A DNA stretch of 64,000 nt. It comes from Plectrocnemia conspersa (taxonomy: Eukaryota; Arthropoda; Insecta; Trichoptera; Polycentropodidae). Below the pieces are notes generated by a model. It saw only the letters and a program-made list of their open reading frames with translations, searched no databases and was not told the origin of the DNA. Within the stretch, counting starts at the first letter, position 1, and each line of letters begins with the position of its first letter. The DNA lies in NCBI GenBank assembly GCA_009617715.1, contig VTFK01000049.1, positions 744,001 through 808,000 on the forward strand. Direction: 5' to 3'. Made by a program: the position numbers and the translations under genes. This document shows, piece after piece, positions 12,486 to 24,745 of this stretch.

Positions 12486-13010
12486 AGTACAGGGATGTTA
12501 CAAAATAATTGGACATTACACATATTTTGATATTTTGCAAAAACTATTGTAGGAAATAAATTTTGTGCCTTAAAATAGCGTTAGTAGGCGATGATTTTTA
12601 ATAAAAAAATAATTTATATGTGTATCCAAAAGGTTTGGAATAAGATACAATTACAGATTGAACAAAGGAGACTGTATTCAGTGTGCAGCAATTTGTGGTT
12701 CTGTCAAAACATTTTTAATAAAAATTACTTAACTATTACGCATATTTAATTGTTCGTAATTGGTAATTTAATAAATATTTTTTGTGTAAAACAGTGATTT
12801 TTATAAAACGGCTCAAATAAAAAATATTTTTGCTGAATTAAAAATTGCAATTTGTAGTTTACTTGGTGAAGAAAATCATATTTATTGAGAAATAGCACAA
12901 AAAATCAACGTGTCTCATCAATCAGTGATGAGAATAAAAAAAATGTTAGCACTTTAACAGCAACCCTACGACACAACGACATAAATGTGGACGAAAACGC
13001 AAAATAACTC
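12486..13010 (+). pseudogene. Tc1/Tc3-like transposon remnant, 5' end and DNA-binding domain
   Basis: A possible terminal repeat (ACAGGGATGTTACAAAATAA, 12489) precedes untranslated sequence and then a decayed helix-turn-helix domain: ELKIAICSLLGEEN, EIAQKINVSHQSVMRIKK and, after a frameshift, HKCGRKRKIT, the basic stretch that follows the Tc1/Tc3 paired-like domain. The catalytic half is absent. Confidence 0.65.
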
Positions 13011-14904
13011 AATGGCGCCAGTTTCTAGTATGGTGCGGACTAGGGCATCATAAAGAGTGCACAATACCAAAATATTGTGCAATGCCAAAGTAGCGCGCTT
13101 TACTCAAGTTCTTTATCCATATGATTTGTGTCTCAGAAATATGCAGACTGAATTCTAGTGCTTCTCAAACGTTATACCAAGGTCCATAGTCAAGGAAGGC
13201 TTTTCTAGAAAATATTCATTGAAGTGTTGTGTGACATTTCATGACACTGATAGGTAATCGCTTATTGAAAGCCTACTTACAGCAAAAAATTGATTATTAA
13301 AATTGAGTAATTAGCTCCATAAAAACAGTTGCTAATATTCATTCAAATGTCATTACATCGAAAACGAGCTCATTATTCTTTCAAACGTCATAAAACGAGT
13401 TAGCCTGAGAGATTTATAATTTATGTATAATTTCGCAGCACACCCCTGAAAGGAAGGCGTCACGGAGAGGGACGGAGATGAGAGGGCGCGGCGGCTGAAG
13501 GGGCCTCTCCGCGACACCTACGACACAACGCGGCCGATCCGTAAGTTATGCGCCGCCGCCGCTTTTATTCTCACCGCGAAAAAGTGACAATTCGCGCCCT
13601 CGCGTTTAACTTGTTCAATCTTCGGATTGGAGTCGGAGCATTATTCCGACGCGACGGACAAAAGCGTAACTGCCATTGTTTCAGTCGGCGAGCGTTTCGC
13701 ACCTTCGCGGAGGGTTTTCTTCGTCGGGGTGCTCTCGTACAAATTAAAACGGGAACACGGCCTAATAAACATAAATTCAGACACACAGACAGGCGCTCCC
13801 CGAGGCATCTAGCTTATTTACTCCCGGCGATAAATCACCGACGGGAGCATCCGTCATAATAAACCCGCGACATATGGCACCCCAACATTCGACGGCCGCA
13901 ATCAGACGCGGAATCCAATTAGACCGATTTCGCTAGATGCTAGTTAGCGTCCTATACAACTATCAAGATTGGTTTTATTTTTTAATTCATATTTATGTAC
14001 CCCTATATGTGGCGATAGACTATGAAATACTTATTAATGTATTTATTACATAAAGTATAACACTTTTAAATAGTTAAAGAAATTAATCGATTAACGAATC
14101 GCAGAATGCGAGAGTAGTATTTGGAAGCAAATACATTTGACACGAAACCGTTGCGTCCTTTGATCATTATTTTTTTTAACAAATTAATTTTTAAGACAAG
14201 TTTACGAATTATTTAAAAATTATTTTTTATTAATTATTAAATATTATTGTACTAGCTTCATTATTCAGTAAACCAAGTATTTTATATTTATTTAAAGAAA
14301 GAGATACAGACGCGTTAAAAGAATAACTGGTGACTCGTAATAAAGTCGCTGGCGTTTAAACGGTTAAAAGAATCATCTCATGTGATAAACATATGATTCG
14401 AATTGATTTAAATGTTCTCCTCAAAATATATTTTATAGAAAAAAATATTTATATTTTATAAATACGTATTTTTTGAATTTGAGTAAAAATGTTCTTTTGT
14501 TCATAATACAAAAATTAATTCAATATTGTTTTGTTGTGACAACCGTAGCAATTTAATTTTTAAGAGCTGTAAATTGCATAGGCTACTTATGGGTTGCAAG
14601 AGTTAACATATATTTTATTTTGAATTCTAAAAATAGCTGGAACTGTGGTCGTGTGCTACAAAATTTACCGTGGCACGAAACAGGTTAATTCTCAAATGGG
14701 ATAGGCGTTTCTTGTTAAAAGTTAACGTATATTTTCAAATATTTTTTGATCTTGAAGCCGGTAACGTTTTTTCCAAACTCAAGATGACATTACAAATGCA
14801 TTATAATTATAATTCTGAGCATTAAAATATCAAACTCGCACAATGTAATAAAAATGCGACTTTAAGCTTCAGATTGCCCTAGATTTGTTTTTAAAACTTT
14901 TTTA
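13011..14904. other. CpG-rich pocket (13440-13930) and AT-rich flank
   Basis: GATCCGTAAGT at 13525 could be a donor of an untranslated exon, but no coding frame leads to it. 13548-13859 is open in several frames, as expected of GC-rich DNA. GCACAATA-CCAAAA-TATTGTGC (13061-13082) is a small hairpin. Confidence 0.35.
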
Positions 14905-16420
14905 CCGCGTTAAAATTTATCGGAATTTATTTTATTATTTCGTTAATTTAATTAATATACTATATATAATATTAATTCATATAACTAGTAAATGTTTGAA
15001 CAAAAAAATTTCAATACTGATAACGAAAGGAGTGTTATAAATTTTGTTTATGAATTTAAAAACGTTTATAGTTAAATATGTTCTGAGCTTTTTCTGAAAA
15101 TTATAGATATAATAATATTTATTATAAATAAAGACGCAATCTCATTTACTGAAATAAATTTTCACAGACTTTTATAGCTCGTGAAAACAGTAGGCGGTCC
15201 CCGCTCGTCTACTGCCGAGAGCGTACCGCCGTTTGTCGTCGGTCAACATATAATAAAAAAATAAAATAAAATTTTGTTTTTTTTAAAAGACGTTAATTTA
15301 ATTTTATATATCTATAATATTAGTTCATATACTCGTTAGAATAACTAGTAAATGTTCGAGCAAAGAAATTTCGATACCGACTACGAAAGGAGTACGCAAA
15401 ATTTTGTTCATTAATTAAAAAAATGTTTATAGTTAAATATGCTCTGAGCTTTTTCTGAAATTTATAGATATAGCATCTGCCGTTATCAGTACTTGAACCC
15501 TACGAGTCCAACCCAATGGGCGGGCACTCAGCTTTTGACGGCCTTTGATCCACCCCCCGTAGTACTACGTTATTTATCAGAGTTTCATTAGTATTTCTCT
15601 CGAGCGCACGAGAAGTTCTCTCGTCGACTTACCTGCATTGCTTTGCATTGCATGCATTGCGCTTCTTCCTTGTTACAACACCACCCCTCTGATTTTCGAG
15701 GGATGTTTATGTTGCCTCATTTAATGAAATATTTTTTACAAACTTTTATAGCTCGTGAAAATAATAGAATTACTTCTGAGAGCGTACTACCGTTCGTCGT
15801 CGTTCAACATGTAATAAAAAAAAATATATTTTATTATTTTGTTAATTTATATATATATATATCTATAATATTAGTTCATATACTGTCGTCTTCAAAGCTT
15901 ATTAGAATAACTGGTAAATGTTTGAACAAAGAAATTTCGATACCAACTACGAAAGAAGTACTCAAAATTTTGTCCATAGTATTTGAAAAAGTTTATAAAT
16001 ATAGATATAATTATATTTAATATAAATAAAGACGCAATCCAATTTACTGAAATAAATTTTCAAAATCTTTTATTGTTCGTGAAAACAGTAGGCGGCCCCC
16101 GCTCGAATATTGCCGAGAGCGTACCGCCGTTCGTCGTCGTTCAGCATATACCAATGCTAAATATGAAAATAAAATAAAATTTATTTTATTCTTTTGTTAA
16201 TTTAATTATAGATCTATAATATTAGTGCATATACTGGGGTCTTTAAAACTCATTAGAATAACTGGTAAATGTTTGAGCATAGAAATTTCGATACCGACTA
16301 CGAAAGGAGTGCTCAAAATTTTGTCCATAAATTTAAAAGTGTTTATAGTTAAATAAGTACTGAGCTTTTTCTGAAAATTATATGTATAATAAGTGCTGCT
16401 TTTAATCTCTTTATAATGCA
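14905..16420 (+). repeat. Satellite-like array, about four ~355-base units
   Basis: The anchor AAATTTCGATACCGACTACG or a close variant occurs near 15006, 15367, 15931 and 16285. GAGAGCGTACCGCC recurs near 15210, 15780 and 16115. Spacing is about 355-360 except where repeat G interrupts unit 2. Every unit carries CGTCGTTCAACAT-type sequence. ORFs here, including 125 codons at 15643-16020, arise from the repeat. Confidence 0.8.
15474..15567 (-). repeat. GC-rich dispersed repeat G, copy 2, inserted in the tandem array
   Basis: It is an inverted copy of 12125-12240, lying inside one unit of the array at 14905-16420 and displacing about 210 bases. Confidence 0.75.
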
Positions 16421-16483
16421 TTCCTAGTTAGGAAAACAACAGTACATATTTCTATTTCTCGCTGCTTTGATTATTTCTTTGAG

Positions 16484-16719
<236 letters not shown>

Positions 16720-18302
16720 CGCGGAATCGGCTTTAGCGAAACGTTCATCGAGCGGTATAGATAGAGGCGAATTATTTTTTTTGCATTCGGACGCGCGATC
16801 AAAGCGAGCCACCCTCGCAAATAAGTTTACAAAGGTTCAAAGGGCTGAATAGTGCAAAATAGTCCATCGCGCGATCGGAATCGCAACGAGTCTGAGAGAT
16901 ACAGATGCAAAAGATGAGCCGCAAATTCAGACTTTTCATCAAAGCGTTGCTGCTTTTTTCCCGTTTCCGCCCGACTCGCATATGCAGACACAGTGTAGGA
17001 GCAGGTGAATTTGCGACGGGTCCCCGAGGCTTAATTAACAGACTTGTTAAGCCTCGCACCTTTATTCCGTTCTCGCTCTTACGGTCACTCCGGTTCTATT
17101 ATTGCTGCAATTAGGGGCTACGTTGAAAATAATAAGTTCACAGCCAAGCGCTTCCGAGGAATTCGTAATTAGAGTATGCTCCGATTAGGGTTGTTTTTAA
17201 TCGTTCGTAATTGGGGATCGCGTGTTTCGCGGATCACTGCGTTTCGCCTAGCTATATATCAAATTTAAGATCATTGTGTTTTTCCTAGTTGCAATAAACG
17301 ATCGTAAGGGAAAACGGAGGGGGATATAAAAATAATAATATTAATAATTTTTTACCCCTATAACGGCAATGTGTGAATTAGATATTCAAAGGTAAATTGC
17401 TGTAGTTGATAATTTATTCAGACTTAACCTACAATATATTTTTTAAGAATACTATTAAACATGGATTGCACGAAAACTATAATGTATGAACGATTAAAAT
17501 AAAATAAATATTATCGGATTTAAATAAAAATTATTAAACTTATATAATTTATTTTGATTAAATTGGAAAAGAAGTCGCCATATTAGGCACTCGAACGCGA
17601 CAGCGGCAAAGGCGCAACTTGCGCGGTGATAGGGACAGGTCGCTTGTTTAAGTTTTTGTCAGGTTCAATCAGATCGCCATGCATAAACGACGATGGGAAT
17701 TATTAAAAAGCCCATGCCCGACATTCGGCGGGATTGATTGAAATGCGCAATCATAAACGTCAACGAGAGGGCAAAGAGTGATTTGGCGCAGAGCCATTTT
17801 AGGGCGCAGCGTTGCATATCGCGTTTATCGAAACGCTCTCCGGACGCGTCGGCCGCAAAGAGCCGCCGATAATCGAATCGCAGATAGACGGAATTAAAAA
17901 GAGAAGCAGAGATTGAATGCAAATGCGAAAAGGGTCGGTCCATTCAAATTGCTATCACGATCCTGTGCGATAATGAGCTCGCGCCCTCTCTTTAAATAAT
18001 AACTTTTTTCATTCGCCTTGTTTATTCGCTTCGTGTTAATTTATTCGCGGGGTGGAGAACTACCCTTAGTTTGGTCATACTCGACATTCCGGAAATTAAT
18101 CGAAAAACTCGACTGTTTTTTTTTCAAAAAAAAAAGTTAGCTTTCTCGTAACGCCGCTAAAGTCTATGCAGTAAAATAAATAATTTCTGAGTAATAAATA
18201 TTCGCGTAGCACTCATGAGATTGTAGTGATTGTGCGTCCATATAAGTTGCAAAAAAGTTGCATCTTTAGCATACTTCTCAAAAATTCTACTACATCACAA
18301 TT
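16720..18302. other. CpG-richer unique DNA, no firm gene
   Basis: ORFs at 16905-17114 (+) and 17665-17943 (-) lack domain patterns. The first ends its basic, hydrophobic start near AGCAG|GTGAAT, a weak donor. Confidence 0.35.
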
Positions 18303-18800
18303 CGGTGATTAATAAACAAAAAATAATTGCGAACACAAACGCGAAAATTCCGAATATAGATGATTACGTACACGAAAATTCAGCACAATAATTTAATAAT
18401 AATTAAATTTAATATCAATACATAATATTTATTATATTTAAGTATTCATTTATGTAAATATATATTTAAAAAAAATATTAATTTTAATTTTAAATATATA
18501 CTTATTTATATACCTAAACATGATAAATATAATGTATGTATATTGATATTAAATTTCAATATTATTTAAGTAATGTGCCTAATTTTTGTGTGCGTAATCA
18601 ACTATATTCGGAATTTTCACTGTGTCAAATTTTCGTGTTTGCACTTTTTGATTACGTAATTTTTTTGTTAGCAATTGTATATGTTACTTGGTAAAATATT
18701 ACGTTGTTGGCTATGTGATGAAATTATATAGCAAAAAATTGCTCGTGATAATGAAAATAAATTTGTGTTCGCAATTTTTGTAAGCGCAATAATCACTGAA
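18303..18800. repeat. AT-rich inverted-repeat element
   Basis: GCGAAAATTCCGAATATAGA at 18341 is mirrored at about 18592-18621 (28-base arm, two mismatches). The outer segments (TTCGGTGATTA...AATTGCGAACACA and the reverse of TGTGTTCGCAATTTTTG...TAATCACTGAA) also pair. It is probably a degraded MITE. Confidence 0.55.
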
Positions 18801-21800
18801 CTATGGAGTCATCACTTTTATTATTTTATATGCACACTGAAAGAATTACACATGTAAATATAAAATGTAATTTTTTTTAATCGTTTTCACTACGAAAAAT
18901 AATTTTCGTTTGCACGAAAAATAAATTATTCAACATTCAACAAATATATTGAACTTTAAATAAATTATGTCACTTTGAATAAATATTTTGCACTAAAAAT
19001 TAATACTTTGCATTGAATGGTCCTATTGATGTGTCACTACTGGCTAATATTTAGTAGTTAAATAAAATGTTGAGAGCCTTTGATCGTTTTTAACTGTTTG
19101 CCGGCCGAGCAAGATGGACCTAATGTATCGCCCTATGCCGCGTATTTTTAGATTTAAAAATAAAATATAGGTCAAGTGTCAAGGTACAGATGAATGACCT
19201 TAATGCCCCATAAGGGTGCATTTGATGTCCATTCTTGGCAGTTAAAAAAGTGCTAGGGTTGTCACAACGAAACAATTATGAATTATTTTTTTGTTTTATT
19301 AGCAAAATAAAAAGTAATTAATAAATTTTGTTATAAAGTATCAATTATCAATATAAAATAATAAAAATATTGTTGATTATTATAATAACCATGTTTATTA
19401 CAGTTTAATGGGGCAGGGTCGATCAATTTCATATTACAAACTACTAGATACTAACACAAATCATGTTAGGCAAATTCCACATCAATTATCAATTGTGATT
19501 TATACGTTTTATACAAAGGCGCAAGTCACTATTCGCAGCCCTGGAGACATTGAAAAGAAAAACATTTATTTTAGCCGATCTTAAAATATGTATTCAAGTG
19601 GTTATAATTTTAAATATTTCTTCAGATATGTCACTATATACCAAAATATTTTTTTAATATTATTTATTAATGTAAGTAATTTTTTTGGCGAAAACCACAA
19701 AGTGGTTCATGGCAACAGAGGCGCGATCGTGTTGAGCCACTATAGTGGTCCGCGGCAATGTAGTGGTTAAAAACTAAAACATTAGATAACTATGTCAAAG
19801 TGATTTGTTTCATAGCGCAAAATATTAAATTCAAGTTTGAGTATACAAAGTGAATACTGTCAAATTTTTAGTGCAAATATTAAAATTTATGTTTGTGTGT
19901 AAAAAGTGCGTACTATCAAATTTTTAGTGCAAAGTAATAAAATTTATGCTTGTGTGTATTAAGTGCATATTATCAAATGTTAAATGCAATTATATATAAT
20001 CCATTATATGCACACCGAAAGGGTTAAACATGTTACTGGAGAATGTGAAATTACACCAGTCTGAAATTTATTGCATGTGTAATTTCTTCTTTGTGAAATT
20101 TTCACTGTTGATTTTTTTCTTGTGTAATTTTATCATGTAATCGACCATATAATATTTCACAAAGTGTGAATTTTAGTTTTCTCAAATACGACTGAGTCAA
20201 ACATGATTATGATAATTAAATTTTAATACTTTTGTATTATTGTGCGTAATTTTTATTTGTCCAATCATCCATGTTTGTAATTTTCGCTGTATTTATTATT
20301 AGTGTTGTCAGTTTAAGCTGTGTTAATTTTCGTTTGCGCAATAATTCGAGCACCTCATATACTTATGATCAATGTTATCAATGTAAAATATAGTTATTGA
20401 ATTTCCTGTTTATGTTTATAAAGAAGAACAAGCGCGGTACCATTTTGGCATGTTTTGTTTTCGTCGCGCGATAAAAAAGTTCATACGCGTCATCCTACGA
20501 CAATGAAGCATCCGGTGAAAGAAAATATTATATACGTTCTGCGGCATAGGGCAGACCGCAAGTGCTGAAATTTACGCCATAATCTAAAATTCCGACCGCT
20601 GTTACCGAGCATTATGAAGCAAACTGCCGCCGGGGAATACGTTATGAAAACGTATGAGGCATTAATTTCACTAATAGTAACCCTTCCAGAGGAAAGCAAC
20701 CCTCTCACCTTGTTAGCGCTAAATAACAGCGCCGGAAATACGGACGCTTATCTAAAAAAAGGGCGCAGAATTAAATCGATAGGGATAGATTCCGAGAATA
20801 AACAGTCCGGTTGATTAAAAAAGTTTTTTTTGTACAAATTAAATTTAGGGGCGATAACAAAGGTCAATCTTCTTTTAATCAAACAGCTTCTGTCGGATGC
20901 AAATAAGGCAAAGTTTACTCTCGACGATAATCCTAAACGATTTTACGGCGGCCCTCGATCGCGCTCGTGTGCACTGAGAGGGTGCCTTCCATTCGACACG
21001 CGCCACCCGAGTGCAGAGGGTTCCCTTCGGGACTTCTCGAGAGATGGGCGCAAATATTTTCTAAACCTTCCGATTCGCTCTTGCGCTCAGTTGAATTTGC
21101 AAGATTTTAAATAAGAGATACTGACAATTTTCACCCACCTCTGTAAAGGAATATCTTGGGAAATTGTTTATCTTTCTCAGATACCTTATTATTTTTGCAA
21201 TCTTTATAATATGTCTAATAAATCATGAACTGAAAATGCTTGTTTTTTTGTCACAAGCCAGGTGATGCTGATGACGATGCTTCAGTCTATGTCCACACGT
21301 TTCCACCCGAGTGAGAGCTTCATACATGTCGGTCCTTCGCTATTTCTCTCCAACTTGTACTTTTAATTATGTCACACTGAGCCGTCTGCGCCGACATATT
21401 TTCGAGCCTCTAGTTCTGCGCCCGAGCGACTTATATTCGTTATATTTTTTTAAATTGCGGTTCTTTGTTTCTGTTAAAAGTTTGACAGTAGAAAATGGCT
21501 TTAGAAAATTGCAAAATCTGTTCCTTCGCATAAAATTTGAGAACCCCACCACGAACAAACGCGTTGAGAATGTTATATTATACTAATATGAAAATATTGG
21601 AAACTATACATTCAGACAAAAAGGCAAAAATTGTCACGTATTCAATCACAAAAACAAATAAAGTGGTGCAAATTTGGCTTTAATGTGCTTCAGTACTGCC
21701 CTAAGTACATCATTATGTTACTATCGATTGCATAGAAAATTGTAAAATTGATGATTGTGATTTATTTATTTTATTTCATTTAAATTATTGCACATCTATT

Positions 21801-22084
21801 ATTTATTTTAGAATATCTCAAAATTATTTATTTTCAAAGGATTTATCTCCCATTAACTTATCTATTTTTATTTATGTTAAAAGTAACATAAATAAATTTA
21901 AAATAAATATTATAGAATAAAAAATATGTAAATAGTAAATAATAAATTTATATTTTATTATCCTACGCCGATATCACTACATTTTTTTATTACCTGCTTC
22001 TGCTTACAAACAATTTTTTGCTAGTTCTAAGCCATAGAGATATCGTTTTCATCAAATAAAGTCTACGCATTTTAAAAAAGAAAT
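18801..22084. other. AT-rich DNA with one GC-richer pocket (20410-21110)
   Basis: No coding pattern was found. It holds the 57-base tandem repeat and several degraded TTTTCGTTTGCGCAATAAT-like repeat ends related to the 18303 element. Confidence 0.4.
19815..19990 (+). repeat. Three-copy tandem repeat, ~57-base unit
   Basis: GTGCAAATATTAAAATTTAT and variants recur at 19815, 19871 and 19927, each followed by GTTTGTGTGT and AAGTGCGTACTATCAAAT-like text. Confidence 0.75.
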
Positions 22085-22182
22085 AATATTTTTTCGGTAC
22101 TACCGGTATTTCATTTTATAATACCGGTAGTCGATTATATGTAATTTTTTGCCTCAATACCAGTATTACAATCCCTAATCTA
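22085..22182. repeat. hAT-like terminal fragment (ACCGGTATT repeats)
   Basis: Alternating ACCGGTATT/ATACCGGTAG motifs lead to ATTACAATCCCTAAT. The complement TAGGGATTGTAATAC resembles terminal repeats of some hAT MITEs. A second diverged piece lies at 22235-22320. Confidence 0.45.
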
Positions 22183-22331
22183 AACTGAATTTTGACCGAT
22201 AGGAGAGTGCAAAAAACAATTATCCTTCACAGAATTTCCGGTAATACCGGTATTTAATTTTGCAATACTGGTAGTAAGCAATGTCAAATTTTGCTCCATT
22301 ACTGATATTACTGACTAATATAGAGTCAGGG

Positions 22332-23775
22332 ATATTATTTTAGCTTTTTCCAAAAAGTGGGCAAAAGTGGTCAGTGGTCGTTTTATTTAATATTTGGATT
22401 TTATAGTATTATATTTCATTAAGTGACATGCATTTTTCAGGTCAAATTCTCCTACCTGCCCCCCCCCCTCCACAAATCACGTCCTTGTTGAGAATTCACA
22501 TCAAACGCAATAAAATCGTGCAATGGAAACACTTTTTTTATAAAAATATTATTAAGCATATCTAAACTGAACTTTGCCTATCCTTTCTCAACAGGCAAAA
22601 TTTCACGTCAAAAGCAATAAAATTGTGCCGTCGCCTTCGCTCGATAATCTGGCGTTTACACTATGACTTGTATAATAATATAACAAATTAAATGAGGAAC
22701 ATATAAACCGAATTTTGACCAATAGGAGGGCGCAAAAAACAATTATCCCTTCTCAGAAGTCAAAAATCCACGTCAAAAGCAATAAAATCATGCCGTCGCC
22801 GTCGCAGTGGAAACGCTCGTTACCGAGCGTTCCCACTGCGACGGCGCCGACACGATTTTATTACTTTTGACGTGAATTTTTGACTTCTGAGAAGAAATAA
22901 TTGTTTTTGCGCCCTCCTATTGACCGAAATTCGATTTGAATATACTTTTACTAGTACTCTCATATTAAAAGTCCGAATTAATATCGGTTAGGTTAGCTAA
23001 CATATTTTAATATATAATATAATGTCGAAATGCAGATAAGCTATAGAGCAATATACGAGATGCGACGTCTGATTGTATTTATCGCTGAGAGATGAGTTGG
23101 ATTATATTGTATTTTAGACTTAAACTATAATAAGTTTTAGAACTTTCATTAGGTTAGGTTTGGGTTTGAACAGCAAATGTCAAATTGAGTTTCATAGACA
23201 TTTTAGAGCAGCATATTAGCGCATATCAGTTAAATTAGTAGAAATATATATCTAATGGTGAAAATGTATTTGCAATTTACTAGTGAAAATATAACTTTGC
23301 ACCTGTCCGATAAATTATATTTTCTCTGATAAAAATACATATATTCTCGATAAAATGTATTTCGATATGATTTCATTGAAATGACATATTTTAATAAATA
23401 TTTTTGGATAGATTCGAGATTGTGTTTTTTAGATTCTCTTTAGAGGATAACTCGATAATTATGTTTTCACTAGTTAAAATATATATCAACCGGTGAAAAT
23501 GTATTCCGATATAATTTTACTCCTATGACATATTTAAAAAAAATATTTTCAGGACATATTCGAGACTGTTTTTTTTAATTTTTATTGCGGGAATCAAGGA
23601 CGTCATTTTAACTTTTTTTTTCAGGGATAGAGCAAAAAAGCTGACCAGTTAATGGTCGTTTCTTTAATATTTCGATTTCATCAGGATTTGTCATTAAATG
23701 ACATGCATTTTTCTGTCCAAATTCAAGGGGGGAGACAAACGCCCCCACCTGTTTCCCCCCAAATGACGTCCCTCA
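22332..23775. mobile_element. Composite foldback element, most complete copy (D - units - palindrome - A - D)
   Basis: Module D (22332-22487; ends CAGGGATATTATTTT and AAATCACGTCCTTG) is followed by reverse-oriented units (about 22550-22640 and 22703-22819), a near-perfect palindrome centred at 22821, one forward unit (22824-22940), body A (to about 23590), and a second D in direct orientation (23594-23775; ends AAGGACGTCATTTTAAC and AAATGACGTCCCT). No protein is encoded. Confidence 0.7.
22703..22940. repeat. Long near-perfect palindrome (arms about 117 bases)
   Basis: The arms 22703-22819 and 22824-22940 are inverted copies of one unit separated by TTAC. Each arm includes TCACGTCAAAAG and its complement CTTTTGACGTGA or close variants. 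Single-stranded DNA or RNA from here would fold into a hairpin of more than 100 base pairs. Confidence 0.9.
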
Positions 23776-24439
23776 CTAACACACCCGAATAGATGTACAT
23801 AAGCAAACGAGTATAAGAGCAGCGAATGTATAAGTAGCGCTGCAAAATATTGCGGGAGTTTTAATGTTGTTTTAATGATTGTTTTGAAAAATTTGTGTCG
23901 AATTAGCTGGGGTCGCGACTGCGCAACCTTCGGTGGCTCATAAATCTGCACTTTGTCGGAAATTACTTTCCCAGTCTACAATCCTGAGTGCTGTGGCAGT
24001 ATTGTATCGCTGCCGTATTAAATATGCCCAAGATTCGATCGAAGGGCTTATCCGACCGGACGTAATCCTCAATAGCCGGAAGCTTATGGCCGCCGAGCAA
24101 ACGTCGCTCGATTAATTCGACTGCGGACGAAAATTAATTAAAGGTCGCCGAAAATAATTCAATTTCGTTGCATAAATACCAAATTTGAGATAAGTCTCGC
24201 GACTCTCCCTTCGGTGTCGACTGTACCATGTACAATTTAACATTTATCGAACAGCTTATTCTGCGATGGGCTATTGTGGAAAAAGCTACTCGGAAACAGA
24301 TTTAGAAAACCGGGATTTTGCAATGACGGCAGATACACAATAGAAAAGTAGAGATATATTAAATATTGTCTGATCCCCTGTAATTAAATGATAGTTGATC
24401 TGAACTGCATCACGAAACATATATCAGGTCAAAATTCGT

Positions 24440-24497
24440 TCTCAATTATGAATAATGATTAAATGGATAACTCTTGAACTGACTGTGTTAACGCAAA
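24440..24497. repeat. Right-end fragment of the 55771 MITE family
   Basis: CTCAATTATGAATAATGATT through GACTGTGTTAACGCAAA matches the right inverted end only. Confidence 0.65.
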
Positions 24498-24619
24498 CAT
24501 AGTATAGCTTTAATGCTCCAAAAGATTTGGCACCTGTATTTTTGAAAATATTTTTTATAATTAATGAAAGTGTTTTAATTAAATAATTTGTAATTAATGC
24601 CGGGGTATTCGAATGTATT

Positions 24620-24745
24620 GGTTTTTCTAATCAATAAACATGGTGTATCATGCGAGAGGGTCTCGGATTAATTTTTCGGTCAAATAAAAATAATAATAAT
24701 AATGTCAATACCGGTAATACCGGTATTATTACAATCGCTAATCCA
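24620..24745 (+). repeat. Dispersed repeat F, copy 1 (hAT-like end)
   Basis: GTTTTTCTAATCAATAAACA, TTTTTCGGTCAAATAAAAAT and AATGTCAATACCGGTAATAC end in ATTACAATCGCTAAT. It matches 28634-28745 along its length. Confidence 0.7.

Noticed and set aside
15643..16020. 125-codon ORF
   Set aside because: It lies in the satellite-like array and the frame is not conserved between units.
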